Source: Actinophytocola sp.
GTDB lineage: Bacteria; Actinomycetota; Actinomycetes; Mycobacteriales; Pseudonocardiaceae
Direction of reading: 5' to 3'
Assembly (NCBI RefSeq): GCF_009379765.1
Contig: NZ_WHTD01000019.1
Location: 1 to 64,000, forward strand
DNA length: 64,000 nt
Shown: piece after piece, positions 1 to 8,420 of the stretch
How the letters are laid out: every line of letters starts with the position of its first letter
Position numbering within the stretch: position 1 is the first letter of the stretch
Notes under the pieces: model-generated
Databases searched by the model: none
What the model was told of the DNA's origin: nothing
The model's input: the letters and a program-made list of their open reading frames with translations, nothing else
Translations under genes and position numbers: made by a program

Positions 1-111
1 ATCAAGATCACCGATCGTGAGATGAGAACACTCCTCGCGCGGTATCTGACCCCACACGAGTGGCACGGCGAATGGAACTACACCATCAGCCCGACCGACA
101 CACCCAGTTGA
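1..111 (+). CDS. ISAzo13-family transposase, C-terminal end (partial)
   Basis: The window opens inside a reading frame that runs 36 codons to a TGA. The visible residues include ITDREM and, near the end, EWHGEWNYTI. The HGEWNYTI-type ending is characteristic of ISAzo13-family transposases as I remember them. The rest of the gene lies left of the window. The bases just after the stop (about 115-145, containing TTGTTCATTTCC) are a candidate for the right end of the insertion sequence, but no left end is visible to confirm a terminal repeat. Confidence 0.62.
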   Translation: MKITDREMRTLLARYLTPHEWHGEWNYTISPTDTPS

Positions 112-206
112 GCGTGTTGTTCATTTCCAAGCCCTTAGGCCGCGGTCCGCGTTTGCCGAACCCGATTGGTCCGCCCTGTCCCGTTGACGCCGATATGCCC
201 ACCGGA

Positions 207-836
207 TCACGAGCGGTACCGGCGGGTGCGCGGGTTCAAGCGGTGGTGGATCGCGGTCATGGCCTTGGGGTACGCGGTGGGGTCGTCGTGCAGAACGGAC
301 ATCGCGTTCGCCCGATCGAGGAAGGCGACCAGCTCGAACGCCAACTGGGCGGGGTCGGCGTCCGGGGCGAGCTCGCCGGCGTGCCGCGCCTGTTCGGCGG
401 TGTGCTCGATGAGCTCGGTCCATTCGGCGACGGATGCGGCGATCAGGTCGTGGACCGGACCCGGCTTGGCATCGAACTCGGCGGAGACGGCGGAGAAGAA
501 GCAGCCGCCGGGGAAGACGCGGCTGCGCGAGTAGTCGAGCTGGTTCTCGCACAACTCGGAAAGCCGCCGCAGGCCCGCCGGCACGGTCATCGCGGGCTCC
601 ACCACGCGCTCCCGGAAGATCTGGACGGCGGTGCGGATCGTCGCCAGCTGCAGGTCCTGTTTGGAGCCGAACAGGGCGAGCACGCCGCTCTTGCTGATGT
701 CGAGGTCGCGAGCGACTCCCGCGAGGGACAGGCCGTCCAGGCCGTCGGTCGAGGCGATGTCGGCGGCCCTGCGCAGGATCCTGCGCCGGGTCCTGTCGCC
801 GCGCGCGGTGCGGCCGTCGGTGCGCGTGTCGGTCAT
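207..836 (-). CDS. TetR/AcrR family transcriptional regulator
   Basis: A 209-residue protein with the TetR layout. A basic N-terminus leads to a helix-turn-helix at about residues 18-64, with recognition-helix residues ISKSGVLALFGSKQ. A helical ligand-binding domain follows, containing FPGGCFF, a motif common in the YcdC-like TetR_C group. It is transcribed away from the epoxide hydrolase gene at 946. A strong palindrome between the two (866-893) is the likely operator, so the protein probably represses itself and the hydrolase. The effector cannot be read from sequence, though an epoxide or aromatic compound would fit the neighbour. Confidence 0.9.
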   Translation of the reverse strand: MTDTRTDGRTARGDRTRRRILRRAADIASTDGLDGLSLAGVARDLDISKSGVLALFGSKQDLQLATIRTAVQIFRERVVEPAMTVPAGLRRLSELCENQLDYSRSRVFPGGCFFSAVSAEFDAKPGPVHDLIAASVAEWTELIEHTAEQARHAGELAPDADPAQLAFELVAFLDRANAMSVLHDDPTAYPKAMTAIHHRLNPRTRRYRS

Positions 837-865
837 TTCACCACCTCGTCCGAAATCCTAACAGA

Positions 866-893
866 CTATGTGACCGTCCGGTCGGTCATGTAG
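866..893. promoter_or_regulatory. Palindromic TetR-type operator
   Basis: The half sites TGACCG (871-876) and CGGTCA (883-888) are separated by 6 bases. They lie inside a longer near-palindrome running CTATG to TGTAG, with 11 of 14 base pairs matching. It sits between the divergent TetR gene and the epoxide hydrolase gene, about 30 bases from the regulator start, which is the classic position for a TetR operator. Confidence 0.7.
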
Positions 894-945
894 TACAGTC
901 CGGCTCGCACCTCAGACGAACGGTTCCCCCGAGAGGACGGCCGAC

Positions 946-2118
946 ATGACCAACACCGACGAGAACAGTGGCGGCACCGAGGTTCGCCCGTTCCGGATCG
1001 AGATTCCGCAGGCAGATCTCGTCGATCTGCGGGACCGGCTGGCCAGGACCCGGTGGTCGGCCGACCTCGCCGGCGCCGACTGGGAGCGTGGCGTTCCGGT
1101 CGGCTACCTGCGCGCTCTGGCCGACTACTGGGCCACCCGCTACGACTGGCGCGGGCACGAGGCACAGCTGAACGAGCTACCGCAGTTCACCACCACGATC
1201 GACGGGCAGAACCTGCATTTCCTGCACGTTCGCTCACCGCACGCCGGGGCCACCCCGTTGCTGTTGATCCACGGGTGGCCGGGTTCGGTGGTGGAGTTCC
1301 TCGACCTGATCGGGCCACTGACCGACCCGGCCGCGCACGGCGGCGACCCGGCGGACGCCTTCCACCTGGTGATCCCGTCCATCCCCGGGTTCGGGTTCTC
1401 CGGCCCGTTGACCGAAACCGGCTGGACCGACAGCCGGGTCGCGGCCGCGTTCACCGAGCTGATGGCCCGGCTCGGCCACGACCGCTTCGGCGTGCACGGC
1501 GGCGACGTCGGCGCGTTCGTCGCACCCCAGGTGGGCCGGGCGGCGCCGGAGCGGGTCGTCGGGGTGCATGTCAACAACCTGGTCACCTTCCCCACCGGCG
1601 ACCCGGCCGACATGGCGGCGCTCACCGAGGCGGAGCAGGGTCGGCTGGCGGAGATGAAGCGGTGGCAGGAGGAGCTCGGCGGCTACATGCAACTGCAGGG
1701 CACCCGGCCGCTGACCATCGCGCACAGCCTCAACGACTCCCCGGCCGGACAGCTCGGCTGGATCGTGGAGAAGTTCAAGGACTGGACCGACCCCGCCGCC
1801 AAGCTGCCCGAGGACGCCGTCGACCGCGACCGCATCCTCACCAACATCAGCATCTACTGGTTCACCGACACCGCCGCCTCCGTCGCCAACTCCTACTACG
1901 AACGGTTCAACGACCCCGGCATGTGGGCCCCCAAGCCGCGGGGCACCGTCCCCACCGGCGTCGCGGTCTTCACCACCGACACCTCCATCCGCGGCTTCGC
2001 CGACAAGGTGCACAACATCGTGCACTGGTCCGAGTTCGACCGCGGCGGCCACTTCCCCGCCCTGGAGGTGCCCGACGTGCTCGCCGACGACATCCGCACC
2101 TTCTTCCGCGCCCTGTAG
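946..2118 (+). CDS. Epoxide hydrolase (EHN-domain alpha/beta hydrolase)
   Basis: A 390-residue protein of microsomal epoxide hydrolase type, the usual length for bacterial members. The N-terminal EHN lid region (about residues 14-125) starts [10 protein letters not shown]. The oxyanion-hole motif HGWPGS is at 109-114. The nucleophile Asp187 lies in HGGDVGA, and the catalytic His is about 369 in GGHFPALE. Such enzymes open epoxides to diols through an ester intermediate. The ATG is preceded by GAGAGGA. The gene is divergent from a TetR gene with a shared palindrome, so it is probably induced by substrate. It has no obvious pathway partners downstream. Family assignment is secure; the substrate is unknown. 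Confidence 0.93.
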   Translation: MTNTDENSGGTEVRPFRIEIPQADLVDLRDRLARTRWSADLAGADWERGVPVGYLRALADYWATRYDWRGHEAQLNELPQFTTTIDGQNLHFLHVRSPHAGATPLLLIHGWPGSVVEFLDLIGPLTDPAAHGGDPADAFHLVIPSIPGFGFSGPLTETGWTDSRVAAAFTELMARLGHDRFGVHGGDVGAFVAPQVGRAAPERVVGVHVNNLVTFPTGDPADMAALTEAEQGRLAEMKRWQEELGGYMQLQGTRPLTIAHSLNDSPAGQLGWIVEKFKDWTDPAAKLPEDAVDRDRILTNISIYWFTDTAASVANSYYERFNDPGMWAPKPRGTVPTGVAVFTTDTSIRGFADKVHNIVHWSEFDRGGHFPALEVPDVLADDIRTFFRAL

Positions 2119-2351
2119 CCGAACCCGTGCCCTGACCCCAACTGTTGGTCTGCCTCGGACATCGCGGCGTCGCCGGTCGGCGGCGCCGCGGCGTCACACC
2201 CAGACCCGGTGGCGGCCTTCCCATGTCCGCCAAGGTTTCCGCGAGCAAGCCTGCCGGGGCCGCCGACGTCCGCGGCACACGCCTCCAGTCGCGCTCGGAC
2301 GTGGGATGGGGCCGTATCCGCGGGGTGATCCGGCACGACACCTGATCCCGC

Positions 2352-2582
2352 TCACGGTCGGCGGCCGGCGGGCTCGGCCCGCACCGGCGGTGAGCTGGTC
2401 GGGCTCGTCGGCGCCGCCGAGGTGGGGCTCGGTTCGGTGTCGACGCTCGGGGGTGCGGTGCCTGCCGCGTCGAGGAGCCCTCGATGGGCTGCGGCTCGTC
2501 CTCGGTGCTCACGCCGCAGCCGGGCGCACACAGGACGGCCAGGGCGGCGACCGCCGCGACCGCCGCGACGGCCCCGGGTCAT
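2352..2582 (-). pseudogene. Remnant of a secreted lipoprotein gene, frameshifted
   Basis: An ATG here overlaps the kinase stop codon (ATGA), as expected for the next gene of the operon. The frame that starts there reads basic low-complexity sequence. One frame over, the DNA encodes a textbook lipoprotein signal: a run of Ala/Val/Leu ending LCAPGCGVSTEDEPQPIEG. Returning to the first frame gives a natural-looking Pro/Ser/Thr tail that stops at 2352. The most economical reading is a lipoprotein start similar to those of GerMN-domain lipoproteins found beside actinobacterial sensor kinases. It is broken by small indels in the repetitive GCGGCGACC tract and truncated. It could also be a very short intact lipoprotein in a misread sequence. 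Confidence 0.45.
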
Positions 2583-3937
2583 TCGGCGGCCTCCGGGAGC
2601 TCGATGACGAAGCGGGCGCCGCCGCCCGGCCGTTCCTCGACCCAGACCCGGCCGTGGTGCCGGCGGATGTGTTGGGTGACGAGGGCGAGGCCGAGGCCGG
2701 CGCCGCTGTCGGTGGAGTCGCGGTCGGCGGGGGAGCCGCGGGCGAAGCGTTCGAAGATGTGTTCGCGGGCGTTGGTGGGGACGCCTGTGCCCGCGTCGTC
2801 GACCTCGATGCGGGCGTGGCCGTCGCGGCTCAGAATTCCCAGCCGTACCAACCCTTTGCCGTGCCGGGTGGCGTTGTCGAGGAGGTTGGTGACGGCGCGT
2901 TCGAGGCGGCGGCGGTCGGCGTGCACCCAGGGCCGCTCGGTGATGTCGAGTGCGTCGGGCGGGATGTGGCTGTGCTTGGCGGTGGCGTGGACGAGCGTGG
3001 CGAGGTCGACGAGCTCGAAGGTGGATCGGTCGGTGTCCTGGTCGCCGCGGGAGATTTCCAGGAGGTCGTCGACCATGCGGCGGAAGCGGTGCAGGTCGGT
3101 GTCGAGGAGGTCGACGGCTTGCCGGGTGTCGTCGGGTAGGTCCGGGCTGCGGCGTTGGAGTACGGACATCGCGTTGAGCATGGTGGTGAGAGGGGAGCGC
3201 AGCTCGTGGCTCACGTCGCCGGCGAAGCGGGTGTCGCGGGCGACCCGTTGCTGTAGTCGTTCCGCGGTGTCGTTGAACGCGTCGGTGAAGGGGATGAGGT
3301 CGGGGTCGTGGGTCGGGGGGAGCCGGACGCTCAGGTCGCCGTGCGCGGCTTTCGCCGCGGTGTCGGTGAGCTTGCGCAGTGGGCGCAAGGAGTGGGTGGT
3401 CGCCCAGCGGCCGAGCAGTGCGCCGGCGAGGCCGCTGGCGGCGGTCCCTGCGAGGAGGATCCAGCTGAGGAAGCGGAAGGTGCGGTCGAGCTCGCGCAGG
3501 GGTGAGACCTCGACATAGGTGGCCGACTCGGCGAGCAGGGGCAGGCCGACGGCGAGGACGGGGACGCCGTCGAGCGTGGTGCGTTGGTGAGCCGGAGTGC
3601 CGCGCTGGACCATGTCGAGGAACCCGCCGGGGAGGCGTTTGGGGTCGACGAGGTTGCCGCCGCTGATCATGTGGCCGTCGTCGACGAGCAGGACGGCCGA
3701 CTCGGCCTCGGAGCCCAGGCCGGTCATGAGCTCCTCGAGGCCGACGGAGCCGCGGCGCAGGACGGCGGCGACGAGGCGGGCGTTGCCGGTGGCTTGGGTG
3801 ACCGCGCTGCGCTCCCGCTGGTCGATCATGTAGCCGGTGGACAGCTGCCAGGTGGCGAGCGCGAGGGTGCCCGCGACGACGAGGGAGACGAGGCTGAACC
3901 AGGCCATCACCCTGGTGCGCAGCGGAAACCGGTTCAT
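2579..3937 (-). CDS. Sensor histidine kinase (HAMP, HisKA, HATPase)
   Basis: A 452-residue membrane kinase. Transmembrane helices lie at about residues 9-30 and 157-177 and flank an extracytoplasmic sensor of about 125 residues. A HAMP domain follows (about 178-230), then HisKA with phospho-acceptor His244 in DVSHELRSPL, and an HATPase with N-box NLLDNATRHG and G-boxes DAGTGVP and GAGLGLA. All catalytic motifs are present. Its partner is the OmpR-type regulator at 4122-4853. The two are separated by a repeat-filled gap of about 185 bases instead of the usual overlap. The signal sensed is unknown. Confidence 0.93.
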   Translation of the reverse strand: MNRFPLRTRVMAWFSLVSLVVAGTLALATWQLSTGYMIDQRERSAVTQATGNARLVAAVLRRGSVGLEELMTGLGSEAESAVLLVDDGHMISGGNLVDPKRLPGGFLDMVQRGTPAHQRTTLDGVPVLAVGLPLLAESATYVEVSPLRELDRTFRFLSWILLAGTAASGLAGALLGRWATTHSLRPLRKLTDTAAKAAHGDLSVRLPPTHDPDLIPFTDAFNDTAERLQQRVARDTRFAGDVSHELRSPLTTMLNAMSVLQRRSPDLPDDTRQAVDLLDTDLHRFRRMVDDLLEISRGDQDTDRSTFELVDLATLVHATAKHSHIPPDALDITERPWVHADRRRLERAVTNLLDNATRHGKGLVRLGILSRDGHARIEVDDAGTGVPTNAREHIFERFARGSPADRDSTDSGAGLGLALVTQHIRRHHGRVWVEERPGGGARFVIELPEAAE

Positions 3938-3978
3938 GGTTCGCTCTGTGACACTGGCTCGCTCCGCTGCTCGTCAGT

Positions 3979-4044
3979 CCCGCGAGTCCAACGCCCAGGA
4001 CCCGCGAGTCCAACCCCCAGGACCCGCGAGTCCAACGCCCAGAA
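3979..4044. repeat. Three tandem copies of a 22-bp GC-rich repeat
   Basis: Units start at 3979, 4001 and 4023. Each reads CCCGCGAGTCCAAC followed by GCCCAGGA or a near variant, so the period is exactly 22 with one or two changes per unit. They are flanked by TGGCTCGCTCCGCT motifs (3955 and 4068) and by CAGACACCGGCGGCC (4046), which recur at 31.66-31.77 kb. There are no spacers, so this is not a CRISPR array. It lies inside a two-component operon. Confidence 0.85.
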
Positions 4045-4121
4045 CCAGACACCGGCGGCCTGTGACACTGGCTCGCTCCGCTCGCTGGTGAGTGGGCCGT
4101 CGTCCTGTGGCACGGGTTCGC

Positions 4122-4853
4122 TCACTGGTCATCACCGGGGTGGTCGCTGGGGGACTCGGCGCGGTAGCCGATGCCGCGGGCGGTGGTGATGAGGGTGGGC
4201 TGGCTGGGATCGGGTTCGATCTTGCGACGGAGCCGGCGGATGTGGACGTCGAGGAGGCGCGTGTCGCCGAAGTAGCCGTAGTCCCAGACGCGTTCGAGGA
4301 GTTGTTCGCGGGTGACGACGGTGCCGCGGGCGGTGGCGAGGGTGCAGAGCAGCCGGAACTCGGTCTTGGTCAGCGGGATCTCGTCGGTGCCGCGCAGCAC
4401 CCGGCCTTCGGCGGCGCGGATGGTGAGGTCGCCGAGGTCGATCGTGTTGTCCTGGTCGGTGACCCGGGTGCGGCGGAGCAAGGCGCGGATCCGGGCGGCG
4501 AGCTCGCCCGCGTCGACCGGTTTGGTGACGTAGTCGTCGGCGCCGGCTTCGAGGCCGGCGATGACCTCGTGCGATGCGGTGCGGGCGGTGACCATGATGA
4601 TGGGCAGGTCGCCGCGTTCGCGGATCCGGGTGCACACCTGCAGGCCGTCGATGCCGGGCAGCATCAGGTCGAGCAGGACCACGTCCGGGTCGGGCGGGTC
4701 GGCGAGCAGTTCGAGTGCCTGTTCGCCGGTGGCCGCTTCGACCACCCGGTAGCCCTCGTCGGTCAGGGCGAGGCGCAGGGCGCCGCGGATGCGCGGGTCG
4801 TCCTCGACGAGCAGCAGGGTGGTGGTCACACCGGCGTCGTACTCCATGGTCAA
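4122..4853 (-). CDS. OmpR/PhoB-type response regulator
   Basis: A 243-residue response regulator. The receiver domain has the acidic pair EDD at 17-19, phospho-acceptor Asp62 in LDLMLPG and Lys111 in VTKP. A winged-helix DNA-binding domain occupies about residues 140-232, including LTKTEFRLL and the RLLDVHIRRLRRKI segment. The ATG chosen gives MTMEYDAG; an internal ATG or the GTG ten residues in (VTTTLLLVEDD) would also make a complete domain. It lies upstream of the histidine kinase on the same strand and is presumably its partner. Confidence 0.93.
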   Translation of the reverse strand: MTMEYDAGVTTTLLLVEDDPRIRGALRLALTDEGYRVVEAATGEQALELLADPPDPDVVLLDLMLPGIDGLQVCTRIRERGDLPIIMVTARTASHEVIAGLEAGADDYVTKPVDAGELAARIRALLRRTRVTDQDNTIDLGDLTIRAAEGRVLRGTDEIPLTKTEFRLLCTLATARGTVVTREQLLERVWDYGYFGDTRLLDVHIRRLRRKIEPDPSQPTLITTARGIGYRAESPSDHPGDDQ

Positions 4854-4882
4854 CGGCGATGCTACGCGGCTGGGTCGGCCTC

Positions 4883-4930
4883 GCGAGCCCCACTCGGCGG
4901 GGGACAGGCGGGTGCCGAGTGGGGACTCGC
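4883..4930 (-). terminator. Hairpin terminator below the MAB_1171c-type gene
   Basis: An inverted repeat pairs CCCCACTCGGC (4888-4898) with GCCGAGTGGGG (4914-4924). It is extended past a one-base bulge by GCGAG/CTCGC. It begins immediately after the stop of the minus-strand gene ending at 4935 and before the response regulator start, so it separates the two transcription units. No U-tract follows, as is common in actinomycetes. Confidence 0.65.
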
Positions 4931-4934
4931 GGGG

Positions 4935-6088
4935 TCAGGTGGCGGTGCGTTGGACTGCGTGGGAGAGCTCGATCAGGCGGTCGACGTCGGCGTCCAGGCT
5001 GTCGTCGCTCGGCATCGCGATGGGGATGGCCTGCGGCGGCACGGTCTGCCCGGCAGCGTGGGCCCGCAGCGCGCCGGTGAGCTGCTCGGCCAGGTGCTCC
5101 GGGACGGCCAGCTCGGCCGGGTCCGCGCCCATGTTCGCGAGGTACGGGCTGATCCGGACCAGCCCGTCCCGGCACTCGATGACCCTGCGGTAGTACCGGC
5201 GGTGCACGCTCCGCAGGCTCAGCGCGTCCCGCCAGGGGCTGATCGGCACCCGGCTCAGCGCGTCCTGCGGGAACCGCTCGTTCAGTACTGTCCACAGTGG
5301 ACGGAGGTGGCGATACGCGCGGCGGTGCCGGACCCACACCCGCAGCGCGGCCAGCCGGGTGACCACGGTCGGGTAGGCCATCCCCGCCACGAACAGCACG
5401 ATCCCGAGCAGCAGCAGGAAGATGCTCGTGATGACGATCGGCGGCGCGGCCGGGGTGCCGGCCCACCTGCTGACGTTCGACACCACGAACGTCGCCCCGG
5501 CCAGGGAGTCGCGGCCAACCCGCCGGAGGCGACCCGCAGCCCCCGACGCAGCCGCGGCTCGGCGCCGCGCGCGTAGCGGCGGGTCCACACGCATGCGGCG
5601 GCGAAGGCGTAGAGCAGGTAGCTGTTCGCCGCGATGTAGAACGCCGCGATGCTGTCCACCCCGACTGGACCCTCACCCGGCGTGGAGGTCACCGTGGCGG
5701 CCGGGACACGCAGGTCGGCCGGGATGGCGAGGTTGGCGGCGGTGACGACCGCCAGGGCGACCGCCAGCCCGACGGCCTCCCGGGCGGCCCGCCCCCTGGC
5801 GAGGCGCGCCTCGAGCGCGGAGAACTGGAAGAAGCAGACCAGGCTGTAGGCGGCGACCAGCAGCAGCCCGTGCTGGACGTAGCGGGCCGTCATCGCGTCG
5901 ACGCCGAGGAAGTCCGTGCCCGCGCTCGCCGCGATGCCGAACGGGTAGGCGACCGACCAGCCGGCCAGCAGCCCCGCCACCGCCCACCGCCGGACGTCCC
6001 CTGGTGAGCGGGCCACCAAGTACAGCATCCACGCCAGCGCCCCGAACGACGCGATCCCGTGGATGACATCGAACGCCGTGTAGGTCAC
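4935..6088 (-). pseudogene. MAB_1171c-type multi-span membrane protein, frameshifted
   Basis: The start GTG at 6088 overlaps the stop of the ImmA-type gene (GTGA). The first part (to about 5530) encodes TM helices including TAFDVIHGIASFG, CFFQFSALEARLARG and AAFYIAANSYLLYAF. The frame then breaks. The rest continues one frame over as GATFVVSNVSRWAG, a further TM helix (ITSIFLLLLGIVLFVAG) and a cytoplasmic tail. The span of 1154 bases is not a multiple of three, so a single-base indel at about 5500-5530 is sufficient. Layout and neighbours match the MAB_1171c-family putative transporter that commonly follows XRE-ImmA pairs in actinobacteria. The family name is recalled, not searched. Confidence 0.7.
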
Positions 6089-6645
6089 AGCCACCCCAAC
6101 CGGTCGGTCAGCGCGGTGCCCATGCGCTGCGCCGCGGCGTCCGAGGAGGCCGCCGGCGGGCCGACCGAGTCGAGCACCGAGGCCCACTCCAGGATGATCG
6201 TGGCGACCGTCTCCGCCTCGCGCTCCTGGACGGAGACGTAGGAGGTCCGGCGCAGCGCCCGGCGGACCGCGCCCGGCGCCAGGTCCGGGTACTCGTCGCG
6301 CAAGGTGGCCGGTTCGACGTCGGGGCAGAGCTGGTCCAGCAGTGTGTCGTCGTCCTCGTCGCTGCGGTGGCCGGCCAGGATGTGGCCGAGCTCGTGCAGG
6401 ATGATGTGGCCCTGGTGCGCCTTGCTGGTCTCCCGCTGGTACAGGATGTAGTCGGTGCTGTCGGTGGTGATCCAGGCGCCGAACGGGCCGGGTACGGGGA
6501 TCGGGTGCGCGACGGGTCTGATCGGCTTGCCCCGCTGCAGCCCGACCCGCCGGCACAGCTCGTGCACGTCGAGCGGCGGTCGGATGTCGAGCTCGTTGAG
6601 CAACCGCCGGCAGCGCCGGCGTAACTCCCGTTCGCGCACCGTCAT
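6085..6645 (-). CDS. ImmA/IrrE-type zinc metallopeptidase
   Basis: A 186-residue protein with the gluzincin-like motif HELGH at residues 84-88 and His93 just after it (HELGHILAGH). This is the active-site signature of ImmA/IrrE (COG2856) peptidases. The family cleaves or derepresses partner XRE repressors, as in ICEBs1 ImmA and Deinococcus IrrE. The XRE-type gene lies just upstream on the same strand and a membrane-protein gene overlaps its end by GTGA, so all three form one transcription unit. Here the XRE partner carries an internal stop, so the peptidase may have lost its normal substrate. Confidence 0.87.
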   Translation of the reverse strand: MTVRERELRRRCRRLLNELDIRPPLDVHELCRRVGLQRGKPIRPVAHPIPVPGPFGAWITTDSTDYILYQRETSKAHQGHIILHELGHILAGHRSDEDDDTLLDQLCPDVEPATLRDEYPDLAPGAVRRALRRTSYVSVQEREAETVATIILEWASVLDSVGPPAASSDAAAQRMGTALTDRLGWL

Positions 6646-6735
6646 ACCTCCCGACTCGCACCCCCAGCCCTGTGGCGTCAGCAGTTTTCCAGATCACCGC
6701 TCAAGTCGTCAGGCCCACCGCAGCTTCTCGCCCGT

Positions 6736-7197
6736 TCACTCTTCCGGACCAGTGTCGCGCTCGGCCCGCTCCAGCCGGTGCACGACGTCGAGCAGGTCCA
6801 TCACCTGGCGGCGGCCCGCGGGCGAGAGCTCTCCCGCGCGCAGCGCCATGAGCTGGGCGTCGCTGCTGCCCATGATCTCGTTCAGCCGCGCCTGCTAGGC
6901 CCTGAGCTCCTCGAGCTGCTGGTCGACCCGGTCGGTCACCTCGTTGTCGAAGAAGTACGAGACCGGAACGCCGAAGAACGCGGCGAGCGCCTGCAGGTGC
7001 TTGAAGGTGGGGTTGTCCTTCTTGCCCTTCCGCAGCTGCCAGATGTAGCTCTGCGAGATGGTCACCCCGGTCGCCACGATCGCCGTCGCCGCCTGCTCGT
7101 TGCTGTACTCGTGACCGCGCCGGGTGGTCGCGGTGGCGAACAAGTGGTTCAGCTTGTCGGCCAGGCTTCTGGCCCGTCCGGGCGCCTGTTCGGCCAT
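6736..7197 (-). pseudogene. XRE/EspR-like transcriptional regulator with in-frame stop
   Basis: The first 100 codons encode a helix-turn-helix protein (residues about 10-65, including ISQSYIWQLRKGKK and FKHLQALAAFFGVP) of the EspR/XRE kind. A TAG then occurs at 6895-6897. Reading on in the same frame gives 52 further natural-looking codons (QARLNEIMGSSDAQL to LERAERDTGPEE) and a TGA at 6736. The simplest cause is a TAC or CAG to TAG change. The truncated product keeps the whole DNA-binding domain and loses only the C-terminal helix region, so it may still bind DNA. Confidence 0.8.
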
Positions 7198-7267
7198 CGG
7201 TGCCCTCCCACCACCTCATGTCCTCTACCGACAGATAGACGTGATTGCGTGCCGTCATTTTTGTCAG

Positions 7268-7297
7268 TTGAAACCGGACGGTCAAGCAGTCTACGCT
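7268..7297 (+). promoter_or_regulatory. Possible sigma-70-type promoter for the GGDEF gene
   Basis: TTGAAA at 7268-7273 is followed after 18 bases by TACGCT at 7292-7297. It is about 75 bases upstream of the ATG at 7374, which itself has a good GGGAGG ribosome site. This is a pattern match only. Confidence 0.35.
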
Positions 7298-7373
7298 CCG
7301 CGGTGTCTTCTTCCACTCATGTGAAAGACGTTCTCATCCTATTGGCGTACCAGAGTCCAGGGAGGTTCCCGCG

Positions 7374-8420
7374 ATGCGGCTCGCCGGCGCGGACGACGCT
7401 CCCCTCGGACCGTGTTGTACTACGTGCGGTCAACCGCTCGGCTTCCGCACCACCGACAAGCTGACCGGCCTGCTCGACCGGTGGGCCTGGGACGAGGCGG
7501 CGGCCGAGATCCTCGGCGAGGTCGGTGACCAGCCCGCCGTGCTGTTGATGCTCGACCTCGACCGGTTCAAGGACATCAACGACACGCACGGGCACCTCGC
7601 CGGGGACGCCGTGCTGCGTGCCGTCGCGTCGGTGGTCCGGGGTGCGGTGCGCCAGATGGACATCGTGGGCCGGTACGGGGGCCACGGCGGCGACGAGTTC
7701 CTCGTGCTGCTGCCGGCCACCGACCGCGACCGCGGGGAGAAGGTCGCCGGGCGCGTCCTGGCCCAGATCCGCGCCGCCGCCGTGTCGGCGCCGTCGGCAC
7801 GCGACGGGATCATCACGATCACCGGCCTCACCGCGTCCATCGGCCTCGCGGCGCGGGAGCAGAGCTCCGACCACGACCTGGTCGCGTTGTTCCAGGGCGC
7901 GGACGCCGCGCTGCTGCACGCCAAGCACACCGGCCGGGACCGGATCGCGATGGCCAGCGCGATGGCCAGCGTGATGGCCACCGTCCGTGCCAGCGACGTG
8001 CCGCCGATCTGGCGGCAGTGCCGGCCCGACCTCGAGGAGATCCGTTTCCTCACCGACCTCACCAGCGAGTGGAGCAAGGCGTCGGTTCGCCGGGTCGCCG
8101 ACCGCGCCGGGCAGTCGCACTACGAGACCGTCCTGGCCGAGCAGCTGCGCGCGCTGCTGCGGATGCTGCCCGGCGAGCACGAGCTGGACGTGCTCGCCGC
8201 GCTGTCCTGCGGGCCGCTGCCGTACAAGGACGTGGCCGGCACCAAGCTCGACACCACGCTGCGCCGGCTGGAGCAGGCCGGGCTCGTGGCCTGCGACCGC
8301 GAGGGGGACACCGTCGCGTGCTGCTCGCTGACGCTCGCCGCGCGCGAGCTGCTCGACAAGCTTCTTCCCGCCATCGAGTGGGCCGGGAAGATCAGTTCCA
8401 CAGGGGCGGCAGGGGCGTGA
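7374..8420 (+). CDS. GGDEF-domain protein with C-terminal winged-helix-like region
   Basis: A 348-residue soluble protein with no membrane or PAS segment. The N-terminus has a cysteine cluster, CCTTC at 14-18. The diguanylate cyclase domain follows (about 25-195), with DLDRFKDIND metal-binding aspartates at 61-63 and the GGDEF signature at 105-109. The usual RYGGDEF is extended to RYGGHGGDEF, a three-residue insertion just before the active-site loop. The remaining 150 residues (LTDLTSEWSKASVRR and PYKDVAGTKLDTTLRRLEQAGLV) look like a MarR/HxlR-type winged helix. It may make c-di-GMP, or it may be a degenerate sensor that binds DNA. Confidence 0.8.
   Translation: MRLAGADDAPLGPCCTTCGQPLGFRTTDKLTGLLDRWAWDEAAAEILGEVGDQPAVLLMLDLDRFKDINDTHGHLAGDAVLRAVASVVRGAVRQMDIVGRYGGHGGDEFLVLLPATDRDRGEKVAGRVLAQIRAAAVSAPSARDGIITITGLTASIGLAAREQSSDHDLVALFQGADAALLHAKHTGRDRIAMASAMASVMATVRASDVPPIWRQCRPDLEEIRFLTDLTSEWSKASVRRVADRAGQSHYETVLAEQLRALLRMLPGEHELDVLAALSCGPLPYKDVAGTKLDTTLRRLEQAGLVACDREGDTVACCSLTLAARELLDKLLPAIEWAGKISSTGAAGA

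Noticed and set aside
115-145. Terminal inverted repeat of the ISAzo13-type element
   Set aside because: Only one end could be in the window, so there is nothing to compare it with; mentioned under the transposase only.
3979-4044. CRISPR-like direct repeats
   Set aside because: The three 22-bp units are contiguous with no unique spacers, and no cas gene is in the window.
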